Positions 1 through 6,084 of a stretch of DNA of 6,084 nt are shown here, piece after piece. The stretch comes from an uncultured bacterium (GTDB taxonomy: Bacteria > Oederibacteriota > PGYV01 > CAILUR01), in contig CAILUR010000078.1 in the NCBI GenBank assembly GCA_903837445.1, positions 1-6,084 of the forward strand, in the 5' to 3' direction. Each line of letters begins with the position of its first letter. Position 1 is the stretch's first letter. Position numbers and translations under genes: made by a program. The notes under the pieces are model-generated. The model did no database searches. It saw only the letters and a list, made by a program, of their open reading frames with translations, and had not been told where the DNA came from.

Positions 1-1212
1 AATGAATTTAAATTTGATTTTTCGCTTTCGAGAATAAAAGACACCCTCCGTTTTTTAAAAAATCCGCAAAATGCTTTTGAAGTGATACATATAACTGGAA
101 GTAATGGTAAAGGGTCCATTGCGACATATATAGCGGAAATTTTTAAAACCCACGGAATAAAGACAGGGCTATATACTTCGCCGCACTTTAGAAATGTGCG
201 TGAAAGAATAGCGGTAAACGGCAGGCCTGTGGCCTTGAATATATTTTTAGAACAAGGCACTAAACTCAAAAACCTTATTGAAAGCAAAAAAATTAAACTT
301 ACTTATTTTGAATTTTTAACCGTATTGGCTTTTATGATTTTTAAACTGAAAAAAGTAAAGGTGGGGGTGGTGGAAGTGGGGCTTGGCGGAAGATACGATG
401 CCACCAATGTCGTGTATAAAAACAAGCTTTTGAGTATTATCAGTTCGGTCTCGAAAGAACACACTGAGTATCTTGGGAACACCCTGCTGTCAATTTTGAA
501 AGAAAAAGAACAAATTATAGGCGCTGGGAAATGCGTGACTGGAATTAAAAACAAAGAACTAAAGGCGTATTTAAAGAAAACACACAAAACCAGAGTAGTG
601 TTTGCTAATGAAAAATATGATATTTTAAAAGTAAGTGGTGCTCCTGAGGGCTTGAAAATTAAAATGTTTGATAAAACAAAAAAAGTTCAGATAAGTTTAA
701 CTACCAAAATGCTGGAACCAGTGCAGGCAGAAAATATAAGAGTGGTACTTGCTGTGGTGGAGGAGTTAAAAAATCGTTGGAAACTGAACTCTGGAAAAGT
801 ATTCAAGGCTATTGCTACGGTGTCGGTGACTGGAAGAATGAGCTCTAAAAAGGGAGTGTATTTGAGTGTAGCGCATAATCCCGAGGCCGTGGAGCGTATG
901 CTGGAGGCAGTGGCTTTATTGCATACTGGCAAAAAAATTAAGTATATATTCTCAGTTTTAAAAGACAAAAACATAGATGAAATAATGAAAATTGTGGCGA
1001 AAAACAAAAATATTTCGATTATAATCACTAGCATAAAAGATAATCCCCGCGCTATGGACACTGCGAAAATAGTCGAAACGGCAAATAAATATAAAATTAA
1101 AAATGTGATTATTAAGGACCTGTCAGAGCTAAAGAAATTTGTTAACAAAAAGAAAGATAGTGGTATAATAATTATCGGTGGTTCGTTTTATTTAGTAAAA
1201 GAATTTATCTAA
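1..1212 (+). CDS. folC: Folylpolyglutamate synthase / dihydrofolate synthase, 5'-truncated by window edge
   Basis: A Mur-ligase-family enzyme that uses ATP to add glutamate to folates (and, in bifunctional forms, to dihydropteroate) in the cytoplasm. The frame is open from base 1 to the TAA at 1210-1212, giving 403 visible residues; the family is usually about 420-430, so some 15-25 N-terminal residues lie outside. Counting from base 1: P-loop GSNGKGS at 33-39, TSPHF at 59-63, FEFLT at 103-107, EVGLGGRYDATN at 125-136 (the Glu is a Mg ligand in the family), HTEYLG at 154-159, EKEQI at 168-172 (Lys169 matches the carbamylated Lys), AHNP at 291-294, NPRA at 348-351 and GGSFYLV near the end. The GTG at 82 is not the start: it encodes a Val just before the P-loop strand, and family-like sequence continues upstream of it. 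Three usually conserved positions differ: the Asp before the motif His is Glu, EKAGI reads EKEQI, and the Asp of D-x-AHNP is Ser. Identity as FolC is secure; mono- or bifunctional activity cannot be decided. Confidence 0.93.
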   Translation, partial: NEFKFDFSLSRIKDTLRFLKNPQNAFEVIHITGSNGKGSIATYIAEIFKTHGIKTGLYTSPHFRNVRERIAVNGRPVALNIFLEQGTKLKNLIESKKIKLTYFEFLTVLAFMIFKLKKVKVGVVEVGLGGRYDATNVVYKNKLLSIISSVSKEHTEYLGNTLLSILKEKEQIIGAGKCVTGIKNKELKAYLKKTHKTRVVFANEKYDILKVSGAPEGLKIKMFDKTKKVQISLTTKMLEPVQAENIRVVLAVVEELKNRWKLNSGKVFKAIATVSVTGRMSSKKGVYLSVAHNPEAVERMLEAVALLHTGKKIKYIFSVLKDKNIDEIMKIVAKNKNISIIITSIKDNPRAMDTAKIVETANKYKIKNVIIKDLSELKKFVNKKKDSGIIIIGGSFYLVKEFI

Positions 1213-1222
1213 AAGGTGAGGG
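1213..1222 (+). promoter_or_regulatory. Ribosome binding site of cysE
   Basis: The sequence AAGGTGAGGG lies directly after the folC stop codon and about 5-8 bases before the ATG at 1227. It is a good Shine-Dalgarno match and supports that start. Placing the site in the 14-base gap suggests that cysE is translated from the folC message, possibly with coupling. Confidence 0.7.
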
Positions 1223-1226
1223 CAAA

Positions 1227-1904
1227 ATGTCCATAAGAGACGATGTAAAAGTAGTGTTTGAAAGAGACCCAGCGGCAAAAAATGTTTTTGAAGTTGTTTT
1301 TATGTATCCAGGATTTCACGCTATCGTATTGCATAGACTGGCTCACTTTCTATGGAAAATAAAAATTCCTTTATTCCCAAGAATGATATCGGCCTTTTCA
1401 AGATTTTTAACTGGCATAGATATTCATCCAGCCGCTAAAATAGGCAAAAGATTTTTTATAGACCACGGAATGGGAGTGGTGATAGGAGAGACCTCTGAAA
1501 TAGGAGACAATGTGCTTATATATCAGGGCGTCACTCTCGGTGGGACTGGTAAAGACACTGGAAAAAGACATCCCACACTTGGAAACGACATTGTAGTGGG
1601 GTCGGGTGCGAAAATCCTCGGACCTATTACCATAGGCAATGGCAGTAAAATAGGTGCTGGATCGGTGGTGGTACATTCTGTGCCTGATAATTGCACTGTT
1701 GTGGGAGTCCCAGGCAGAATAGCGCGTATGAACGAAGAAAAACCTGAAGAAACATTACAACACGGCGACCTGCCTGATCCAGTAAGGGAAGTCGTGGCGG
1801 AACTTTACAAAAGAATAAAAGAAGTGGAAGACAGATGTGATAAGTGCACTACAGATGTTCCAAAAAGGGATGAAAAAGTCGTAAAAGACTTTATGGAAGA
1901 ATAA
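1227..1904 (+). CDS. cysE: Serine O-acetyltransferase, short form
   Basis: Transfers acetyl from acetyl-CoA to L-serine, giving O-acetylserine, the first step of cysteine synthesis in the cytoplasm. The protein has 225 residues. A short helical N-terminal part (about 1-60) leads into GIDIHP at 63-68 and then a left-handed beta-helix of hexapeptide repeats (about 65-165). Asp65 and His80 (IDH) sit 15 residues apart, exactly like the catalytic Asp143/His158 pair of E. coli CysE. GVTLGGTGK at 101-109 and RHP at 114-116 form the usual active-site and CoA-site loop, and VPGRI at 161-165 closes the helix. It lacks the long N-terminal helical domain of E. coli CysE (273 residues) and matches the shorter type common in other bacteria. 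The tail carries DLPDPV (181-186), then a charged, probably helical segment with an unusual Cys204-x-x-Cys207 pair. It starts 14 bases after folC behind a strong Shine-Dalgarno site, so the two are co-transcribed. No cysK is visible nearby. Confidence 0.95.
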   Translation: MSIRDDVKVVFERDPAAKNVFEVVFMYPGFHAIVLHRLAHFLWKIKIPLFPRMISAFSRFLTGIDIHPAAKIGKRFFIDHGMGVVIGETSEIGDNVLIYQGVTLGGTGKDTGKRHPTLGNDIVVGSGAKILGPITIGNGSKIGAGSVVVHSVPDNCTVVGVPGRIARMNEEKPEETLQHGDLPDPVREVVAELYKRIKEVEDRCDKCTTDVPKRDEKVVKDFMEE

Positions 1905-1957
1905 TTTCGTTTTTGAAAACTGGATTATTAAAATAAGCGTGTGACTAAAATTGTTAC

Positions 1958-1963
1958 GGAGAG
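1958..1963 (+). promoter_or_regulatory. Ribosome binding site of ligA
   Basis: GGAGAG ends three bases before the ATG at 1967; its GGAG core is 5 bases away. An in-frame TAA at 1946-1948 with no other start codon after it makes 1967 the first possible start. Site and stop together fix the ligA start. Confidence 0.65.
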
Positions 1964-1966
1964 CGT

Positions 1967-3997
1967 ATGTCCGATAATCCCGAAAAAATAAAATCAAAGC
2001 TTGAGAAACTGCGTAAAGAAATAAACTTTCATAACCTCCACTATTATAAGGATAACAAACCTGAAATTTCTGATTTTGATTTTGATATATTAATGAAAGA
2101 GTTGATAACCCTTGAAGAAAAATATCCTGTGTACAAAACTCCTGACTCGCCCTCTGTGCGTGTGGGAGGAGAGCCTGTCAAAGGCTTTGAGACAATAAAA
2201 CACGAGCCCCCTATGCTATCGCTGGATAATACATATTCCCCTAATGAACTACGCGAGTTTGATGCGCGCGTGGCTAAAATAACCACGGAGTATTCTTATG
2301 TTGTGGAATTAAAAATAGATGGCTTGGCGGTAGCGGCAAGATATGAAAATTTTTTACTTTCGGTGGGAGCGACCAGAGGGGACGGAGAGAAAGGCGATGC
2401 GATAACGGAAAACTTAAAAACAATTCATAACCTGCCTCTGCGCGTAGAAACGACAGAAACTAAATTTAAGAAATTTGAAGTCAGAGGGGAAGTATATCTT
2501 TCCAATAAGCAGTTTGAAATAATAAATACTGAAAGAGAAGAACTGGGAGAACCATTTTTTGTAAATCCAAGAAATGCTGCGGCAGGGTCTTTGCGCTTGC
2601 TGGATCCGAAACTGGTGTCAAAAAGAAAGCTAAATATGTTTGTCTATCTTTTGGTGGCACCAGAAAAATATGGGTTAAAAACACAATTTGAGACCTTGAC
2701 AAAATTAAAGGCAATGGGGTTTCCTGTAAACGATAAGTTTCAAAAATGCGGCTCTATTGAGGAAGTAATAAAGTTTTGCAATGCGTGGGAAGAAAAACGG
2801 CATAAACTTGAATATGCTGTGGATGGAATGGTAATAAAAGTAAATGAATTTGCTAAACAGGACATACTCGGGTTTACTGCGAAAAGTCCGAGATGGGCGA
2901 TAGCTTACAAGTTTAAAGCGGCACAGGCAAAGACGAAAGTGCTTGATATTACAGTGCAGGTAGGCCGCACAGGCGCTTTAACACCAGTAGCGGAACTCGC
3001 ACCGGTCTTTCTTGCGGGGACGACGGTCAGACGAGCTACTCTACATAATGAAGACGACTTAAACCGCAAAGGCGTGAGGATAGGCGATAGTGTCCTCGTA
3101 GAAAAAGCTGGCGAGATTATTCCAGAAGTGGTAAAGGTTTTGGAAGAAGAAAGAACAGGGAAAGAAAAAAAATTCAAAATGCCCACTGAGTGTCCTGTCT
3201 GTAAAGGGCTTGTGGTAAGAAAGAGTGGGGAAGCCATAAGCAGATGTGAAAATTTAAAATGTAGTGCGCAGTTGGAAGGCCGACTGCTACATTTTTCAAG
3301 TCGGGATGCTATGAATATAGAAGGTCTCGGCAAAGCCTTGGTAAAACAAATTGTGGAACTAAAAATGATAAAGGATTATGCGGATTTGTATACCTTGACT
3401 ATATTTGATGTGGCAAATTTGGACCGAATGGGAAACAAGTCGGCGGACAATCTGCTTAAAGAGATAGCCATCAGCAAGGACAGAGATTTACAAAACCTTG
3501 TGTATGCACTTGGAATTAGAAATGTAGGAAGCCGTACGGCAGAACTGCTGTGTGAGAACTATGCAACTTTAGACGAAATAATAAATGCAAAAAAGGAAGA
3601 AATTTCAAAAATCCACGAGATAGGCCCAGTCGCGGCGGAATATATAACAGAGTTTTTCAAGAATAAACAGACAAAAGAAGTAATAGAAAAACTTGCAGTA
3701 GCAGGAGTGAATACCAAAAGAAAACAACAGACCCAAATAAAAAATATTCTTAAAGGCGCGTCTTTTGTGTTCACTGGGGAAATGGAAAATTATTCAAGAC
3801 CAGAGGCAAAAAATATAGTAAAGACGCTCGGCGGGAAGGTCTCTGAAAGCGTGAGCAAAGTAACGGACTATGTAGTCGTGGGCTCAGCTCCAGGGAGCAA
3901 ATATGAAAAGGCGAAAAAACTTGGGCTTAAAATATTAAATGAAAATGAGTTTTTAGCGTTGATAGGCAAGGATAAGGGAAAATCCAAACTAGTTTAG
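1967..3997 (+). CDS. ligA: NAD-dependent DNA ligase LigA
   Basis: Seals nicks in duplex DNA during replication and repair, using NAD+ to adenylate an active-site Lys. At 676 residues it is full length for the family (about 670). Domains in order: Ia NAD-binding helices (about 1-70, with YY at 26-27, PEISD at 32-36); the adenylation domain with KIDG at 116-119, Lys116 being the nucleophile, ATRGDG at 135-140, EVRGEVYL at 171-178, DGMVIKV at 286-292 and WAIAYKF at 310-316; an OB fold (about 320-400, QVGRTG at 331-336, RATLHN at 356-361); a four-Cys zinc finger (Cys409, Cys412, Cys427, Cys432); helix-hairpin-helix repeats (about 445-585); and a C-terminal BRCT domain (about 592-670). All catalytic motifs are intact. 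In domain Ia, the Tyr equivalent to E. coli Tyr35 is Phe39, a conservative change. It lies 62 bases after cysE with no clear promoter between, so it is probably in the same operon. The T-rich tract after it may end transcription. Confidence 0.98.
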   Translation: MSDNPEKIKSKLEKLRKEINFHNLHYYKDNKPEISDFDFDILMKELITLEEKYPVYKTPDSPSVRVGGEPVKGFETIKHEPPMLSLDNTYSPNELREFDARVAKITTEYSYVVELKIDGLAVAARYENFLLSVGATRGDGEKGDAITENLKTIHNLPLRVETTETKFKKFEVRGEVYLSNKQFEIINTEREELGEPFFVNPRNAAAGSLRLLDPKLVSKRKLNMFVYLLVAPEKYGLKTQFETLTKLKAMGFPVNDKFQKCGSIEEVIKFCNAWEEKRHKLEYAVDGMVIKVNEFAKQDILGFTAKSPRWAIAYKFKAAQAKTKVLDITVQVGRTGALTPVAELAPVFLAGTTVRRATLHNEDDLNRKGVRIGDSVLVEKAGEIIPEVVKVLEEERTGKEKKFKMPTECPVCKGLVVRKSGEAISRCENLKCSAQLEGRLLHFSSRDAMNIEGLGKALVKQIVELKMIKDYADLYTLTIFDVANLDRMGNKSADNLLKEIAISKDRDLQNLVYALGIRNVGSRTAELLCENYATLDEIINAKKEEISKIHEIGPVAAEYITEFFKNKQTKEVIEKLAVAGVNTKRKQQTQIKNILKGASFVFTGEMENYSRPEAKNIVKTLGGKVSESVSKVTDYVVVGSAPGSKYEKAKKLGLKILNENEFLALIGKDKGKSKLV

Positions 3998-4024
3998 ATG
4001 ATATGGGGTATTTTTTTTATTTTG
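3979..4024 (+). terminator. Possible weak intrinsic terminator at the end of ligA
   Basis: A T-rich run (TATTTTTTTTATTTT, 4010-4024) starts 12 bases after the ligA stop. Upstream AAAATCC (3979-3985, inside the last ligA codons) can pair with GGTATTTT (4007-4014) if one T is bulged, but the stem is AT-rich and the loop is about 21 bases. This is far from a textbook GC-rich hairpin, so the call rests mainly on the T run and on its place between two transcription units. Confidence 0.3.
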
Positions 4025-4056
4025 GAGACCCTGTCAGGTATGTTATAATAAACACA
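4022..4056 (+). promoter_or_regulatory. Probable sigma-70-type promoter for the GH57 gene
   Basis: TATAAT at 4044-4049 matches the -10 consensus perfectly and is preceded by TGT (4041-4043), giving an extended -10 element (TGnTATAAT). The -35 is poor: TTGGAG at 4022-4027 matches three of six bases at a 16-base spacing, as is common when an extended -10 is present. Transcription would start near A4056, giving a leader of about 30 bases. That the GH57 gene is transcribed separately from ligA is an inference from position. Confidence 0.6.
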
Positions 4057-4074
4057 TAAAGCATAAAAGTCTAA

Positions 4075-4079
4075 AAGGA
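4075..4079 (+). promoter_or_regulatory. Ribosome binding site of the GH57 gene
   Basis: AAGGA lies 6 bases before the ATG at 4086. An in-frame TAA at 4080-4082 rules out any earlier start, so 4086 is the first possible start codon. The nearby ATG at 4090 is in a different frame. Confidence 0.7.
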
Positions 4080-4085
4080 TAACAA

Positions 4086-6084
4086 ATGAATGCACCTTTG
4101 AATGTGGCGTTTTTATGGCATATGCATCAGCCCTACTATAAGAATACTGAAACTAACAAGTTCGTTTTGCCTTGGGTGCGTTTGCACGGGGTAAAGGACT
4201 ATTATGATATGGTCTCTCTGCTGGATAAGTATCCAAAAATAAAACAAAACTTTAATCTGGTGCCTTCTTTACTGCTTCAGCTTGAGGAATATATTGCTGG
4301 CGCTACAGATGTATTTCAGGACTTGAGCATAAAACCAGCTGCGGAACTTAGTGAAACTGAACGCATTTTTGTGCTCTTTAATTTTTTTATGGCCAACTGG
4401 GAAACTATGATTTGCCCTTACCCACGCTATCACGAGCTTTTAGAAAAACGCGGAGAAAATTCGCACCCCGACCAGCTCAAACACACTCATACTGCTTTTT
4501 CTGTACAGGAAATAAGAGACCTTCAGGTATGGTTTAATTTGACTTGGATTGATACGGATTTTTTGGTTATGTTTCCTGAACTAAGTATAATAAAACAAAA
4601 GGGTGAAAATTTTACTGAAGAAGAAAAACTGATAGTTATGAAAAGACATATGGATATTTTAAAACTAATAATTCCAAAGTATAAAGAAATGGCAAAAAAA
4701 GGCAGAATAGAAATATCGGCAACGCCTTTTTATCATCCTATATTGCCACTCGTGTTTGACACGGAAACGGCTAAAGTGGGATTGCCGGAAATTCCTTTAG
4801 ATTTTCGGTTTAAACATCCTGAAGATGCACGCGCGCAGATAAAAAAATCCGTAGATTTCTTTAAAGACAGATTTGGAATGGCGCCTGCGGGGTTTTGGCC
4901 TGCGGAAGGCGCTGTGAGTTCTGAGACGGCGGAACTGTTCGCACAACAGGGAGTGAACTGGATTGCGACGGATGAGCAGATACTTTTTGAATCTTTAAAT
5001 ATGGCAGGGACTCCTGCAATGGGGCCAGATACAATATATAAACCATATATTATAAAAACAAATGGTGGAGAAATAAATATAGTTTTTAGAAATCACTATC
5101 TTTCGGATTTGGTGGGGTTTTCCTATACTTCTTGGAATCCTATGGATGCTGCCAGCCATTTTATTAACGAACTGTACAATATAAAAAACTCTCTGCCTGA
5201 GGGTAAACCATATTTTGTGAGTATTATTTTGGATGGGGAAAATGCATGGGAATATTATTCTAATGATGGAAAAGATTTTTTAAATGCGCTTTATGAAAAA
5301 CTGTCGGCAAATAAGGATTTTAATTCTGTGACACTGGGCGAAGCCGTGGCGCAGTACTCTGAAAAACCCACACTTGCAAAACTATGGCCGGGCTCGTGGA
5401 TAGACCATAATTTTTATATATGGATAGGACACGCAGATGATAGAGATGCCTGGCGACTTTTGAATAAAACCCGTGAGGATTTGGTAAAGTGGCAGAGTGA
5501 AAATCCTAAGGAAACAGAAAAACTTAGCAAGGCGTGGGAAGAGATTTATGTCGGAGAAGGAAGCGACTGGAACTGGTGGTATGGAGATGATCATTCTTCA
5601 AAAAATGATGCTGAGTTTGACAACCTATATCGTTTGCATTTGATAAATGTCTATATAATCACAGGGCAAAAAATTCCGAATGAACTTTATATGCCTATAA
5701 GCAAGGCGGAAAATATATTTGAAACGCTTCCTACAAGATTTATTTCGCCTGTGATTGATGGCGCTATCACCTCGTTTTTTGAGTGGAAAGGGTCTGGGAT
5801 TTTTGACCTCACAAACGAAGGGGGCGCTATGCATAAAACGGAGAAATTGGTAAAGGCACTTAGATATGGGTTTGATATGGAAAACTTTTATATTAATATA
5901 GATAGTGGAGGCGGAGAAAAACAGGGGTCAGTGGTGGAAATAAAGTTTTTAGAAGAAAATAAAACTGCGGATATCAGGTTTACTATGAACGAAAAAAAAG
6001 CCATTACTTTAAATATGGAAGAGGAAGGAATTCAACACGCCTGGGGAAAGATTTTTGAAGCGAAAATCCCATTTGCTTCTATGA
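4086..6084 (+). CDS. Glycoside hydrolase family 57 alpha-glucan-acting enzyme, 3'-truncated by window edge
   Basis: An uninterrupted frame of 666 codons with no stop before the window ends; the C-terminus is missing. GH57 enzymes cleave or transfer alpha-glucan chains by a retaining mechanism (alpha-amylase, amylopullulanase, 4-alpha-glucanotransferase, branching enzyme). Visible signatures: WHMHQP at 11-16 (the family HQP motif), NLVPSLL at 57-63, TPFYHPILPL at 213-222, GFWPAEGAVS at 269-278 with Glu274 in the nucleophile position, SIILDGENAWEYY at 379-391 with Asp383 in the acid/base position, WIDHNFYIWIGH at 438-449, GSDWNWWYGDDH at 492-503, and LHLINVYIITG at 517-527. From about residue 550 (FISPVIDGAITSFFEW) a C-terminal, probably beta-rich domain begins and is cut off. 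The LDGENAW form resembles the amylopullulanase/alpha-amylase-like subgroup more than the branching enzymes, but exact specificity cannot be read from motifs. The N-terminus has no signal peptide or membrane segment, so a cytoplasmic role, probably glycogen turnover, is inferred. It has its own promoter and Shine-Dalgarno site. Confidence 0.92.
   Translation, partial: MNAPLNVAFLWHMHQPYYKNTETNKFVLPWVRLHGVKDYYDMVSLLDKYPKIKQNFNLVPSLLLQLEEYIAGATDVFQDLSIKPAAELSETERIFVLFNFFMANWETMICPYPRYHELLEKRGENSHPDQLKHTHTAFSVQEIRDLQVWFNLTWIDTDFLVMFPELSIIKQKGENFTEEEKLIVMKRHMDILKLIIPKYKEMAKKGRIEISATPFYHPILPLVFDTETAKVGLPEIPLDFRFKHPEDARAQIKKSVDFFKDRFGMAPAGFWPAEGAVSSETAELFAQQGVNWIATDEQILFESLNMAGTPAMGPDTIYKPYIIKTNGGEINIVFRNHYLSDLVGFSYTSWNPMDAASHFINELYNIKNSLPEGKPYFVSIILDGENAWEYYSNDGKDFLNALYEKLSANKDFNSVTLGEAVAQYSEKPTLAKLWPGSWIDHNFYIWIGHADDRDAWRLLNKTREDLVKWQSENPKETEKLSKAWEEIYVGEGSDWNWWYGDDHSSKNDAEFDNLYRLHLINVYIITGQKIPNELYMPISKAENIFETLPTRFISPVIDGAITSFFEWKGSGIFDLTNEGGAMHKTEKLVKALRYGFDMENFYINIDSGGGEKQGSVVEIKFLEENKTADIRFTMNEKKAITLNMEEEGIQHAWGKIFEAKIPFASM

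Noticed and set aside
82..84. GTG as the start codon of folC
   Set aside because: It falls in the strand just before the P-loop; folC-like sequence continues upstream in frame to base 1, so the real start is outside the window.
358..389. G-rich stretch in folC with several GG to GGGGG runs, a possible G-quadruplex
   Set aside because: It encodes the conserved VGVVEVGLGG segment rich in Val and Gly codons, so coding need explains the G runs; only two-layer quadruplexes would be likely.
1905..1966. A promoter in the cysE-ligA gap (TTGAAA at 1913-1918, TAAAAT at 1946-1951)
   Set aside because: The two boxes are 27 bases apart, no properly spaced partner exists for either, and a start from the second would fall on the ligA ribosome binding site.
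3986..3995. Perfect palindrome AAACTAGTTT at the end of ligA as an operator
   Set aside because: It is short, AT-rich, inside the coding end, and has no second copy near the promoter.
1208..4078. Repeat TCTAAAAGG at 1208-1216 and 4070-4078
   Set aside because: Both copies overlap Shine-Dalgarno sites in AT-rich DNA; a nine-base match there is expected without a shared regulatory role.
303..5834. Minus-strand open frames of 61-153 codons
   Set aside because: Each lies antisense to a well-supported plus-strand gene; the translations I read look like low-complexity Phe/Ser/Leu-rich shadow sequence with no recognisable motif.

Overview
The window is an ordinary bacterial housekeeping segment with all genes on the plus strand and almost no non-coding DNA. 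It holds four protein genes in order: the 3' part of folC (folate polyglutamylation), cysE (serine O-acetyltransferase), ligA (NAD-dependent DNA ligase), and the first 666 codons of a glycoside hydrolase family 57 (GH57) enzyme that runs off the right edge. I see no RNA gene, mobile element, CRISPR array or integration scar, and no credible gene on the minus strand.

Organism: NAD-dependent LigA and the Shine-Dalgarno sites mark it as bacterial. The DNA is fairly AT-rich (roughly 40% GC by eye, not counted), with heavy use of AGA for Arg and ATA for Ile in all four genes. Together with a GH57 enzyme, this would fit a deep-branching Gram-negative group such as Elusimicrobiota/Endomicrobia, but that is only a guess. 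All four genes look alike in composition, so nothing suggests recent transfer.

Layout: folC (1-1212, start outside the window) is followed after 14 bases by cysE (1227-1904), so these two are almost certainly co-transcribed. After 62 bases comes ligA (1967-3997), probably in the same operon because I find no convincing promoter in the gap. Just past the ligA stop is a T-rich tract with a weak hairpin. It is followed by a good extended -10 promoter (about 4041-4049) and a Shine-Dalgarno site leading to the GH57 gene at 4086, so that gene probably starts its own transcription unit.

Function: the first three genes serve folate, cysteine and DNA replication/repair metabolism and share no pathway; their grouping looks like a general growth operon. 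The GH57 enzyme has no visible signal peptide and probably acts on intracellular alpha-glucan such as glycogen. No novel system is apparent. The points most worth a second look are unusual residues in FolC, a CxxC pair in the CysE tail, and the exact specificity of the truncated GH57 protein.
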